A stretch of DNA of 57,536 nucleotides from Desulfosporosinus metallidurans (lineage in GTDB: Bacteria; Bacillota; Desulfitobacteriia; Desulfitobacteriales; Desulfitobacteriaceae), in assembly GCF_001936615.1 (NCBI RefSeq), contig NZ_MLBF01000027.1, forward strand, positions 1-57,536, given 5' to 3'. Both the position numbers and the translations under genes were made by a program. Shown in pieces: positions 44,043 to 52,433 of this stretch. Within the stretch, counting starts at the first letter, position 1, and every line of letters begins with the position of its first letter. The notes under the pieces are model-generated. The model was not told where the DNA came from. It ran no database searches and worked only from the letters and a program-made list of their open reading frames with translations.

Positions 44043-45845
44043 ATGCAAGCATCTCAAATTATCACTCTGATCGCCGTAGGTCTGACCATGTTTAGCGTGA
44101 TCGGTTTTCTTTCCCTGCTAGCACATTACTATACCTTAAATGGAATCAAATCCAAAACGGTCGGTGACGGACAGCATGGTACGGCCCGGTTCGCTACCAA
44201 GGATGAGATAAAAAAGACATATACCCATGTACCCTATGAGGTGGAGCGATGGCGCAAATGCGAAAATTTGCCCAAGGCACAGGGAATTGTGGTCGGCTGC
44301 AAAACTGCAGGTAGTTCCATAACGGCTCTTGTCGATGAGGGTGATGTACATTGTCTGATGATCGGCGCTGCAGGTGTCGGCAAGACCGCCAACTTTCTCT
44401 ATCCAAATCTCGAATATGCCTGCGCCAGCGGCATGAGCTTCCTGACGACCGACACCAAAGGCGACCTCTACAGAAATTATGGCAGCATCGCCAAGGACTA
44501 CTATGGTTACAATGTGTCGGTCATTGATCTTCGTAATCCTACCCGTAGCGATGGCAACAACATGCTGCATCTGGTCAACAAATATATGGATGCCTATCTC
44601 GCTGATCCGGAGAAACTCTCTCTCAAAGCCAGAGCAGAAAAGTATGCCAAGATCACCGCCAAGACCATTGTAAATTCAGGCAGCATGGATGCTGGTAATT
44701 ATGGGCAGAACGCTTTTTTCTACGATGCCGCCGAGGGTTTGCTTACTTCTGTCATCCTGCTGATCGCGGAATACTGTCCGCCTGAGAAAAGGCACATCAT
44801 TTCCGTATTCAAGCTGATACAGGATCTGTTGGCCCCATCAGGAGTCAAAGGCAAAAACCAGTTCCAGCTGCTCATTGAGAAGCTGCCTCCAGAGCATAAG
44901 GCAAGATGGTTCGCGGGCGCGGCGCTCAATACTGCGGAACAGGCGATGCAGTCTGTTCTCTCCACCGCACTGTCAAGGCTGAATGCCTTTTTGGATTCGG
45001 AACTTGAGCAAGTTCTGTGTTTTGACACAGCCATTGACGCGGAAAAATTCTGTAATACCAAATCCGCCATCTTCCTCGTAATGCCGGAGGAAGATTCCAC
45101 CAAGTATTTCCTTATCAGTTTAATCGTCCAACAACTCTATCGTGAGATACTTTCTGTTGCTGATGAAACAGGCGGTAAGCTGAAAAACCGCGTAATGTTT
45201 TTCCTTGATGAAATTGGCACCATACCAAAAATCGAATCCGCCGAAATGATGTTCTCTGCCTCCCGTTCTCGCCGCATGTCCATCGTTGCAATCATCCAGT
45301 CCTTTGCCCAACTCGAAAAGAACTACGGCAAGGAGGGTGCATCCATTATCATAGATAACTGTCAGGATACGCTGTTTGGCGGCTTTGCACCAAACAGTGA
45401 ATCTGCAGAGATACTTTCAAAAGCGCTTGGAAGCAAGACTGTGATGTCCGGCTCCATCAGCAGGGGAAAAAATGATCCGTCGCAGAGCCTGCAGATGATC
45501 CAGCGGCCTCTCATGACAACGGATGAGCTAAAGACTCTGCCAAAAGGCAACTTCATTCTTGCCAAGACCGGGTTCTATCCGATGAGAACTATTCTAAAGC
45601 TGTTCTTAAAATGGGGCATTACGTTTAACAAGGTCTATGAGATTGAGGAAAAATCTGCCCGGAAGGTGGCCTACGCCGACCGCAGGGAGCTGGAACAGGA
45701 AATCATCAAACGGCATGTCGCCTGTGAGGAAGTGCCGGAAGGATCGGAAGTCCCCGCGCCACCGGCACAGGGCGGCATGCCTCATACACCGGTGGAAAAA
45801 CTAGAATCCGCATCCAAGCCGAAAGCGCCTGTCCGTGTAGAGTAA
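44043..45845 (+). CDS. VirD4/TraG-type conjugal coupling protein
   Basis: A 600-residue ATPase. One N-terminal membrane helix (about 7-30), Walker A GAAGVGKT near residue 108, TDTKGDLYR after it, and the Walker B-type MFFLDEIGTIP later; these identify the TraG/VirD4 coupling proteins. It links relaxase-bound DNA to the secretion channel and would also read protein export signals. The C-terminus is Pro/Glu-rich. Confidence 0.93.
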   Translation: MQASQIITLIAVGLTMFSVIGFLSLLAHYYTLNGIKSKTVGDGQHGTARFATKDEIKKTYTHVPYEVERWRKCENLPKAQGIVVGCKTAGSSITALVDEGDVHCLMIGAAGVGKTANFLYPNLEYACASGMSFLTTDTKGDLYRNYGSIAKDYYGYNVSVIDLRNPTRSDGNNMLHLVNKYMDAYLADPEKLSLKARAEKYAKITAKTIVNSGSMDAGNYGQNAFFYDAAEGLLTSVILLIAEYCPPEKRHIISVFKLIQDLLAPSGVKGKNQFQLLIEKLPPEHKARWFAGAALNTAEQAMQSVLSTALSRLNAFLDSELEQVLCFDTAIDAEKFCNTKSAIFLVMPEEDSTKYFLISLIVQQLYREILSVADETGGKLKNRVMFFLDEIGTIPKIESAEMMFSASRSRRMSIVAIIQSFAQLEKNYGKEGASIIIDNCQDTLFGGFAPNSESAEILSKALGSKTVMSGSISRGKNDPSQSLQMIQRPLMTTDELKTLPKGNFILAKTGFYPMRTILKLFLKWGITFNKVYEIEEKSARKVAYADRRELEQEIIKRHVACEEVPEGSEVPAPPAQGGMPHTPVEKLESASKPKAPVRVE

Positions 45846-45857
45846 GGAGCTGATGAC

Positions 45858-46112
45858 ATGGGCTATTTTACATCCCTCTATGCCTCGGAGCTGCCCCACA
45901 GGGCAGTTGCTGTGTATATGTACTTGCGTGATCGATCTGACAAGGATGGCAAATGTTACCCGGCGATTGGTACCATCGCCAAGGAGCTGAAGCTATCCCG
46001 CAGCACGGTCAAACGAGCCATTGCTGACCTCGAAAAAAGCGGCCACCTTTGCAAAGAGCAAAGGTGGCGTGATAACGGCGGCAAAAGCAGCTGTATGTAT
46101 TATGTGCGGTGA
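45858..46112 (+). CDS. Winged-helix HTH protein
   Basis: An 84-residue protein with a helix-turn-helix of the HTH_36 kind (GTIAKELKLSRSTVKRAIADLEKSG) and a basic wing. Such genes regularly follow the coupling-protein gene on this class of ICE and may be truncated replication-initiator-like proteins. It starts 12 bases after virD4. Confidence 0.8.
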   Translation: MGYFTSLYASELPHRAVAVYMYLRDRSDKDGKCYPAIGTIAKELKLSRSTVKRAIADLEKSGHLCKEQRWRDNGGKSSCMYYVR

Positions 46113-46123
46113 AAGGAGTGGAG

Positions 46124-46228
46124 ATGGGAATCTCTAAAAATCTATTTCTGCACCAAGGGGGAAATCTGTCCTGCCGCTGGACTATGGGAGGGGTCACTGT
46201 GAACCGTGCAGGTAACTTCTCACTTTAA
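46124..46228 (+). CDS. Possible 34-residue peptide after the HTH gene
   Basis: An ATG with AAAGGAG five bases upstream opens 34 codons (MGISKNLFLHQGG ... NRAGNFSL). It lies 11 bases after the HTH gene. No relative recognised; could be a remnant. Confidence 0.35.
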   Translation: MGISKNLFLHQGGNLSCRWTMGGVTVNRAGNFSL

Positions 46229-46266
46229 AAATCTTTAACAGCAGAGAAAGAACAACAACCTATAAC

Positions 46267-46812
46267 CTAAACCTTTATGGTAATTGGGGTTACCTTAGCC
46301 GTATCAGGGTTTATGTAGATGATCCCCCGCCTTTTTTTCCTGGCGTAGGCAACAATTTGTGAGGTAGGCTCTATACTTAGAATCGCTTCGTTGTCATACA
46401 CTGCAATCAGGATGCTGGTATGGCTGATGAGATATAAGCCGTAGCGTTTATAGCAATCCTCGGAGTAATGGGTGCTGATTAAGATATTGTTGTTGCTTTT
46501 TACGAGGATGGTATAATACCGGTTGCGATGCTCTGGAGTCTATTTTTTTGCCTGTTCTTCGTGTGGCAGCACACAGATTAGATGTACTTCGGGATGTTCT
46601 TGTATTAGTCAGAGAACCATCTCGGCTGCCCACATAGAGGCTCCTACCTCGCAGCTTGTGCAAAAATCAGTGACTCCGTTTTCATAAAGAGCAAGGATCT
46701 GCAAAAGCATTTTCTGTTTGATGCTGATGCATAAAGAATCCTCCTCATCATAGCCAAACCGCAAAGGGTGGTATCCCACAAATGCACATGATGTAATGTC
46801 CATAAATTTCAC
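46267..46812 (-). pseudogene. SLOG-family (DUF1273/YpsA-like) protein gene with two in-frame stops
   Basis: Read leftward from ATG 46812: MDITSCAFVGYHPLRFG, then GASMWAAEMVL, TGA (46609-46611), LIQEHPEVHLICVLPHEEQ, TAG (46540-46542), TPEHRNRYYTILV and on through SHTSILIAVYDNEA and VAYARKK to TAG at 46267. With the stops ignored it is a full-length (about 181 residue) nucleotide-binding SLOG protein. Both stops can arise by one transition (CGA to TGA, TGG to TAG). Other frames are not needed, so decay is recent, or the stops are read through. Confidence 0.75.
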
Positions 46813-46817
46813 CTCCC

Positions 46818-46903
46818 TAATTTAACTATAAAATCACAATGTGCATACAGGTCATTATAGTATAAGCCAAATGTGCATACAATACAAGTATATAGTTAAA
46901 TTA
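46818..46903. promoter_or_regulatory. Divergent operator region of the XRE regulator
   Basis: Between the SLOG pseudogene and the XRE gene lie a 13-bp inverted pair (TAATTTAACTATA 46818-46830; TATAGTTAAATTA 46891-46903) and two direct copies of AATGTGCATACA (46838-46849, 46870-46881). Such paired sites in a divergent gap are typical repressor operators; the XRE protein is the obvious candidate binder. Confidence 0.6.
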
Positions 46904-46919
46904 AGGACGGTGAGTTAAA

Positions 46920-47258
46920 ATGGAATTAAATTATAGCGATATTGGAACACGCATAAAAAATGAGCGAATCAGGCAAAACATGAGCCAGGAACGATTGGCA
47001 GAACTGACGGGACTGTCCAACACCCATACCAGCCACGTCGAAACAGGCAATACCAAGGTGAGTCTACCGACACTTGTTAAGATCGCAAACACTCTGTCGG
47101 TTTCGTTAGATGATTTGGTATGTGACAGCCTTATCAAGGCAAAGGATGTGTTTGAAAACGAGATCACACAGGAAGTCAAGGACTGTGATGAGTATGAAAT
47201 CCGCGTTATAGCAGACACCATAAAAGCTTTAAAAGAAACCCTGAGAAAAAGAAAATAA
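46920..47258 (+). CDS. XRE-family HTH repressor
   Basis: A 112-residue protein. Residues about 8-62 form a Cro/C1 helix-turn-helix (RIKNERIRQNMSQERLAELTGLSNTHTSHVETG). The C-terminal half is helical. Such regulators control excision and transfer in ICEs. It faces the SLOG pseudogene across an operator-like gap. Confidence 0.88.
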   Translation: MELNYSDIGTRIKNERIRQNMSQERLAELTGLSNTHTSHVETGNTKVSLPTLVKIANTLSVSLDDLVCDSLIKAKDVFENEITQEVKDCDEYEIRVIADTIKALKETLRKRK

Positions 47259-47270
47259 TCTACAAATCCA

Positions 47271-47325
47271 AAAAAGAGCTGATACACAATGATTTACGCG
47301 AATCATTATGGTCGGCTCTTTTTTT
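47271..47325 (+). terminator. Intrinsic terminator of the XRE gene
   Basis: AAAAAGAGC (47271-47279) pairs with GCTCTTTTT (47315-47323), with an inner stem AATGATT/AATCATT (47288-47307), then a T run. Confidence 0.75.
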
Positions 47326-47593
47326 GTTGGTTTGCCTGCCTTGTTTTTGCAAATCAAAAAGTCGGGATTTACCAATCAACAGTATGGAGATTATGAGTCT
47401 TTTTTCATAATCCTCTTCAAAACTTGCCTCACACCGTATTTAGATTAGAGCTAAAACAGACATTACTTCTGTTTTAGTGGAGTGGTGGAATTAGGAGAAT
47501 AAATTTCACTTTAGCGCAGTTCTTTGTAAACAAATATTTTTGACAGACCCTATTATTAAACATTTTGCACGGGAGAAGCTTGCTTGGAGTTAA

Positions 47594-47614
47594 AACTGTA
47601 ATGGGGTTACAGTT
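47594..47614 (-). terminator. Terminator of the leftward metal operon
   Basis: AACTGTAA and TTACAGTT make a perfect 8-bp stem with loop TGGGG; on the minus strand TTTTAA follows. Confidence 0.65.
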
Positions 47615-47642
47615 CAGCCCCACATAAAGGTGGAATCACTCC

Positions 47643-48806
47643 CTAAATAAGCGTTTCATCCTGCGTATAAGGGATACCGAGATTTAAGGCCGTTTCCGCC
47701 TTAGCAAGCTCCCTACCAAGATAGGCGGCATGATCAAGACGGGAAAGCAACCCCCGCTTTATAACCGTATTTGTAATATCTTCGGCACTTACTCCTTTAA
47801 TTACTTCGTTGATAACGCCTTCTTCTACATAGTGCTCGCAAATAATGCTTTTAGCGTCCCTATCTAAAAGAAGCAGGAAAAAGCCTTCGGGGTCGTGAGT
47901 CCATTCTCGGTTACTACGAGGCACCGCCTCAACCACTTTTGGCATTTGCACTTTCGGCGGAAGGATTGGAGCCACCCCTTTTGGTTTATCCATATATGCT
48001 TTAACAACTTCGGTAAGCCTTGAAGTATCCTGAGTACCAATTTCGTTTATCACGGTTATATGCTTACGGAACGCTTCTATTTCGCCAGCAGTAATATTTT
48101 TAAGTACCGGTCGAGGCCCTAACGCACCAATAATACGATTATCTAAATCCAGTCCGTTATCTTTAAGAGACAAAATGGCCTGACCTGCCCGGTGTCCGCG
48201 AGAATCCTTTCCGCAGAGGATAAGGTACCCGATATTCGGATTTGCTGTTAAATTCCTTATCACGCGTTCAATGCCTAAGTTTTCAGTATAGAGTGTGCCA
48301 ATAATGGCTGCATACTCTAATAAGCCCACTTCCTTTAGTTCATTCGGAAGGTCTATGTCTGCCAATGTACAGATAGCTATCGAAGCTTCAGGATTCCCTA
48401 CGATATAATCGCCTTCAATGATAGGCCATTTTCTTATTGTCTTAGGCTGCGGGGTGAGCGGCTTGCACGCACCCCCACAGCCGCAGGAGTTTGTTTCTAT
48501 TGTTTCAGCATTAGGTACCTTGGATGTACCGTCACCCTTAAGGCTGGCACTAAATCGGTTATATGGACTTATGGGAAGACATTCTTCGCATCCATAGCAA
48601 GCGTGACGTTCCTTGTTTCCTGCTGATAACCAATGCTTCATATCCTCCTGCGCTGCCTTAGAATCTTGTGTATCTATTTTTTCAAGATCTCCTTTTACCC
48701 CTTCAATTACGTCTAGGAAACATTCACATGCGGTACATTTTTTTAACTGCCTTACATTATCTAATTCTTGATGAATCTCTTTAATCATTTCATTAAAATC
48801 TTCCAT
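47643..48806 (-). CDS. Soluble MtrA-like corrinoid protein with Cys-rich N-module and DUF4346-like end
   Basis: A 387-residue protein in three parts. Residues 1-115 have nine Cys as C-x2-C-x-C (24-29), C-x2-C-x2-C (70-76) and C-x-C-GG-x-C (108-114). Residues about 126-280 match subunit A of tetrahydromethanopterin S-methyltransferase (GDYIVGNPEASIAICTL, TENLGIERV, GKDSRGHRAGQ). H205 matches the corrinoid-ligating His of MtrA. A DUF4346-like end (DPEGFFLLLLDRD) replaces the MtrA membrane anchor. It is the last gene of an ArsR-controlled operon and shares its Cys module with the next gene upstream. A corrinoid methyl-carrier in metal or metalloid handling is an inference. Confidence 0.82.
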   Translation of the reverse strand: MEDFNEMIKEIHQELDNVRQLKKCTACECFLDVIEGVKGDLEKIDTQDSKAAQEDMKHWLSAGNKERHACYGCEECLPISPYNRFSASLKGDGTSKVPNAETIETNSCGCGGACKPLTPQPKTIRKWPIIEGDYIVGNPEASIAICTLADIDLPNELKEVGLLEYAAIIGTLYTENLGIERVIRNLTANPNIGYLILCGKDSRGHRAGQAILSLKDNGLDLDNRIIGALGPRPVLKNITAGEIEAFRKHITVINEIGTQDTSRLTEVVKAYMDKPKGVAPILPPKVQMPKVVEAVPRSNREWTHDPEGFFLLLLDRDAKSIICEHYVEEGVINEVIKGVSAEDITNTVIKRGLLSRLDHAAYLGRELAKAETALNLGIPYTQDETLI

Positions 48807-48907
48807 TTACATAACCTCCTTTCATAAGCTAAGGATAAAGCAGGTAAACATAACTAAATATCAAATATACCTAACCGCTTTTTTTCTTTAGATCTATAAA
48901 TTGCCTT

Positions 48908-49276
48908 TTACTCTTCATCGCAGCATGTCTTTGGCTTTGTAAGGCATGTGCCCCCACAAGCGCAAGGAGTTGGAACTAATCTGACTTTTAATGGTGTCTT
49001 TTCGCTACGTACTTCTTTACTAAATTCTTCATATGGTTTAAGGGGTGGACAAATTTTACATTCAAGACATGAATACTTGCCTTTATACCCCTCATCTAAC
49101 CATTGCTTAATATCTCTAAATATCGGCTCCCCTTTATCAACGCCCATATCGGTAAGGTCTCCCTGTACTGCCTCTAACACATTTAAAAAGCACTCACAGT
49201 TTTTACACTTTTCTATTTGTTGAACCTCATTAAGTTCTTTATGAATCTTATTAATCACCTTGTTGTATGCTTCCAT
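48908..49276 (-). CDS. Small Cys-rich protein, paralogue of the MtrA-like N-module
   Basis: A 122-residue protein with the same Cys layout as its downstream neighbour: C24, C27, C29; C70, C73, C76; C105, C107, C111; plus C118 and C119 at the end. The sequences align without gaps over the first 76 residues. Eleven cysteines suggest metal or FeS binding. AAGGAG start site. Between the P-type ATPase and the MtrA-like gene, it may be a metallochaperone. Confidence 0.8.
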   Translation of the reverse strand: MEAYNKVINKIHKELNEVQQIEKCKNCECFLNVLEAVQGDLTDMGVDKGEPIFRDIKQWLDEGYKGKYSCLECKICPPLKPYEEFSKEVRSEKTPLKVRLVPTPCACGGTCLTKPKTCCDEE

Positions 49277-49306
49277 TTTATCTCGCTCCTTTACTAAATT
49301 TTGATT

Positions 49307-51751
49307 TTAGCTTTGCTTTACCTTTAATAGACGCACTCCGTTTGCTATGATTACAAGAGCGCTTGCCTCATTGATTATTAGTCCTGTAGTTAGCGGCATC
49401 CAGCCGAACAGTGCAGTAAGGACTAAGAATGCTACTAATGCTAATGAGAATGCAATGTTTTGTTTTATTACAGAAACTGTCTTTCTACTAATTTTAACCA
49501 TGTATACAAGCTGGTCGAGGTCATCTGCCATTAATGCGATATCGGCTGTTTCTAATGCTACATCGGTACCCGCAACTCCCATAGATACACCTACATCTGC
49601 CTGAGCAAGTGCTGGTGCGTCATTTACTCCATCGCCTACCATGGCAACAGTACTATGACCTTGTTGCAAAGCTTTAATCGCACTAATCTTATCCTCTGGC
49701 AGAAGTTCTGCTCTTACTTCATCAACACCTAGTCTATGGCCTATAGCCTCTCCTGTAACCTTATTGTCGCCGGTAAGCATAACAATCTTTCTTATACCGA
49801 GTTCTTTTAACTTAGAAATTGCCTTTCTTGCATTTCCCTTAGGCTGGTCAGATACCGCAATCATACCAAGAATCTGCTTTGAATTACCTACTAAAATTAC
49901 AGTTTTACCTTCGTCTTGCAGACTTTCAATTTGTTTTATATGACTCTCTACCGAAACACCAATTTCCTTAAATAGACGAGGATTGCCAATATAGTATTGT
50001 TCTCCATCTATCATTCCTTTAGCTCCGCGGCCTGTAATTGACATAAACTCGTCAATCGTTTCAAGCTCCAATTCTTTTTCCGATATTAATTTAAGGATTG
50101 CATCAGCCAAAGGATGCTCAGAACGTACTTCCAAAGTTCCAGCTATCTTTAAAAGCTTTTCATCAGAAATACTTACTAAAGCTACTACATCAGTTACAGT
50201 AGGCTTTCCTGTAGTTAAAGTACCAGTCTTATCAAAAGCAACTACTTGAACCTTCCCAGCGGTTTCCATGTGAATACCGCCCTTAACTAAAACTCCATTC
50301 TTTGCAGCATTACCAACCCCTGCTACAATGGCAATTGGTACTGAAAGAACCAGAGAGCATGAACATGAAACAACCAATACCACTAAAGCTCTATATAACC
50401 ATGCATCAAAAGGCTGCCCGAAGAACACCGGTGGTACTATAGCCATTATTATTGCAAGTACAAACATAAATGGTGTATAAATTGCGCCAAATCTCTCGCT
50501 GAAATTTTGTGCGTTACCTTTCTTCATCTGTGCATTCTCTACAAGTTCTACAATTTTTGAAAGAGTTGAATTCTCTGCAAGCTTTGTCACTTTTATTTCA
50601 AGTGCCCCTCTGCCATTTAAGGTTGATGCATATACTTCATCACCTGCATGCTTCTCAACAGGAATTGACTCACCTGTAATAGAAGACTGGTCAATAGCTG
50701 ATGTTCCGGAAACTACAACTCCATCGACTGAGACTTTTTCACCGGGTTTTACTAAAACTATTTCATCAATATTGACCTGTTCTATAGGGACACGTAGTTC
50801 CTTGCCATTTCGAAGAACTGTTGCTTCCTGTGGGGCTAATGAGATCAATGCTTGAATAGAGCCACGTGCCTTATCTACTGCATAAGACTCAAGCACTTCC
50901 CCTAGTGAAAATATAACTACAAGCAGAGAAGCTTCTTCCCAAAGTCCTAAATAAATTGCACCAATTGCACCAACAACCAGTAAAGTATTAATTGTTAAGC
51001 GGCCATGCTTGAGAGACGACAAGCCTTTTTTTGCTGGGAAAATGCCACCAATTATAACTGCTACACCATAAAGCACCTTTGCCCAAGTTTCAGGTAATCC
51101 TATGTGCGTCCATTCAGCAATTAAAGTTAAAACTGTAATCACTGCAGATATTGCAAGTAAAACATTTTTAGTCTCCTTCCACCATGGAGTTATTGAAGTA
51201 CCTGTCTTTGCATTCTTTGCATTTTCTGAAGGAGCTGCCTTTGCATTCTCTACGTTCTCTGTTTTCACTGATGTTACTGGATGACCAATCTTACTTAAAA
51301 CATTGCTAATCTGCTCTAATGATGTCTCGTTGCTATTATAAACAACCTTCAACTTTTGAGCATTGAAATTAACTTCTGCACTTTGTACACCTGACATAGA
51401 TGAAACTGCCTTTTTAACATCCTTAGCAGAATCAGGACAACACAATTCACTAACTTTTAATGTGATGGTTACGATTGGTGAACTGCTGGTTTTATTAGAT
51501 TCCCTGTTTTCACTTAATACTGTTGCGGTATGCCCAATCTTACTTAAAACCTTACTAATCTGTTCTATCGATGCCTCGTTGTTGTTATGAACAACCTTCA
51601 ATTTTTGGGCACCGAAATTAACTTCTGCACTTTGTACGCCTGGTATAGATGAAACTGCCTTTTGTACATCCTTAGCACAATCCGGGCAATCCAATCCACT
51701 AACTTTTAACGTGCTGGTTAATATAGGCGAATTGTTAATTGCTTTACTCAT
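49307..51751 (-). CDS. Heavy-metal P1B-type ATPase with CSC motif and two HMA domains
   Basis: An 814-residue exporter. HMA1 has C-P-D-C (22-25); HMA2 has C-C-P-D-S (104-108), so its second metal Cys is Ser. The two domains are near-identical at DNA level, a recent duplication. The transmembrane metal site normally reads CPC; here it reads C463-S464-C465 (VVSCSCSLVLS). DKTGT, SEHPLADA, and GDGVNDAPAL are intact, so the ATPase cycle is possible. The last helix has NEASALVIIANG, not the D-containing helix of Zn/Cd ATPases. Substrate may be other than Zn/Cd. It is regulated by the upstream ArsR (operators 51792, 51876). Confidence 0.87.
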   Translation of the reverse strand: MSKAINNSPILTSTLKVSGLDCPDCAKDVQKAVSSIPGVQSAEVNFGAQKLKVVHNNNEASIEQISKVLSKIGHTATVLSENRESNKTSSSPIVTITLKVSELCCPDSAKDVKKAVSSMSGVQSAEVNFNAQKLKVVYNSNETSLEQISNVLSKIGHPVTSVKTENVENAKAAPSENAKNAKTGTSITPWWKETKNVLLAISAVITVLTLIAEWTHIGLPETWAKVLYGVAVIIGGIFPAKKGLSSLKHGRLTINTLLVVGAIGAIYLGLWEEASLLVVIFSLGEVLESYAVDKARGSIQALISLAPQEATVLRNGKELRVPIEQVNIDEIVLVKPGEKVSVDGVVVSGTSAIDQSSITGESIPVEKHAGDEVYASTLNGRGALEIKVTKLAENSTLSKIVELVENAQMKKGNAQNFSERFGAIYTPFMFVLAIIMAIVPPVFFGQPFDAWLYRALVVLVVSCSCSLVLSVPIAIVAGVGNAAKNGVLVKGGIHMETAGKVQVVAFDKTGTLTTGKPTVTDVVALVSISDEKLLKIAGTLEVRSEHPLADAILKLISEKELELETIDEFMSITGRGAKGMIDGEQYYIGNPRLFKEIGVSVESHIKQIESLQDEGKTVILVGNSKQILGMIAVSDQPKGNARKAISKLKELGIRKIVMLTGDNKVTGEAIGHRLGVDEVRAELLPEDKISAIKALQQGHSTVAMVGDGVNDAPALAQADVGVSMGVAGTDVALETADIALMADDLDQLVYMVKISRKTVSVIKQNIAFSLALVAFLVLTALFGWMPLTTGLIINEASALVIIANGVRLLKVKQS

Positions 51752-51791
51752 AATATCCCTCCTAGAATATTTATTGATTTTATGGTTTTAT

Positions 51792-51811
51792 ATATCAACT
51801 TTTTTTGATAT
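51792..51811 (-). promoter_or_regulatory. ArsR operator A
   Basis: ATATCAACTTTTTTTGATAT, a 7-bp inverted repeat around a T-rich centre, 40 bases before the P-type ATPase start. Identical to operator C. Confidence 0.75.
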
Positions 51812-51875
51812 GCCGGGTAAAAAATTTTAAATCAGCTATTAGGTTTGTTGCTTTGCCATTTCTATAACCCCTCAT

Positions 51876-51895
51876 ATATCAATTTTTTTTGATAT
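51876..51895 (-). promoter_or_regulatory. ArsR operator B
   Basis: ATATCAATTTTTTTTGATAT, one base different from operators A and C, between the arsR stop and the ATPase start. Confidence 0.72.
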
Positions 51896-51909
51896 TGAAT
51901 GCAAAAAAA

Positions 51910-52242
51910 TTAACTCATAAGTTTTTCAATTTTCTCCAAAATATTTTTATCTATTAAACTATAGTGTCTCCAGTTTGCGATTACTTCTCTATTAATTAAT
52001 CCAGCATCAAGTAATATTTTGAGGTGATATGAAACCTTCGATTGGCTTAAATCCAATAACTCTTGAAACTCGCAGGTACAAATATCCTCATGCTGTTTTA
52101 AAAGATAAAGAATTTGGAGCCGGATAGGGTCGCTTAAAGCATTGGCGACACTTGACATCTTATTTAATTTATCAGAACCTAAAAGGTCAACATCTTTTTT
52201 AAATATTCTTGGCTGTTCTGAAATACATTTGCATTCTGCCAT
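51910..52242 (-). CDS. ArsR-family metalloregulator
   Basis: A 110-residue winged-helix repressor. Residues about 30-100 hold the HTH (CTCEFQELLDLSQSKVSYHLKIL). The C-x-C at the start of the recognition region is the classical ArsR metal site, and the N-terminus has a second C-x-C (AECKC). Metal binding would release the operators (20-bp palindromes at 51792, 51876 and 52261). First gene of the leftward operon. Confidence 0.88.
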   Translation of the reverse strand: MAECKCISEQPRIFKKDVDLLGSDKLNKMSSVANALSDPIRLQILYLLKQHEDICTCEFQELLDLSQSKVSYHLKILLDAGLINREVIANWRHYSLIDKNILEKIEKLMS

Positions 52243-52260
52243 TTTCTTTCCTCCTAACCT

Positions 52261-52280
52261 ATATCAACTTTTTTTGATAT
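52261..52280 (-). promoter_or_regulatory. ArsR operator C
   Basis: ATATCAACTTTTTTTGATAT between the predicted transcription start and the AGGAGG of arsR, ideally placed for autorepression. Confidence 0.77.
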
Positions 52281-52291
52281 TGCCTAAAATT

Positions 52292-52320
52292 ATTCTATAT
52301 CTATTGATTTCTTTTGTCAA
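52292..52320 (-). promoter_or_regulatory. Promoter of the leftward arsR operon
   Basis: On the minus strand TTGACA (52320-52315), a 17-base spacer and TAGAAT (52297-52292). It lies just upstream of operator C. Confidence 0.72.
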
Positions 52321-52354
52321 TATCATTAATTATACAATTTTTCGTTTTTCCGTA

Positions 52355-52405
52355 TTGACGACAAATTGTGATAGTGATAATATAATGATTAAGCAATTGT
52401 TTAAT
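52355..52405 (+). promoter_or_regulatory. Promoter and operator of the cadA-like gene
   Basis: TTGACG (52355-52360) with TAATAT/TATAAT near 52378-52386, overlapped by ATTAAGCAATTGTTTAAT (52388-52405), an inverted repeat. The same kind of site precedes the cadC-like gene, so one regulator may control both. Confidence 0.65.
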
Positions 52406-52433
52406 CGTTTATATGAGAAGGAGGTTCAACACG

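Larger units (their letters stand above)
47259..47642. other. Gap between ICE backbone and metal module
   Basis: 384 bases without a gene, holding two convergent terminators (47271-47325 rightward, 47594-47614 leftward). I see nothing else in it. Base composition turns AT-rich here. Confidence 0.6.

Noticed and set aside
47643..48806. HgcA mercury-methylation corrinoid protein
   Set aside because: The cap-helix motif N-x-WCA-x-GK and the membrane helices of HgcA are missing; the match is to MtrA.
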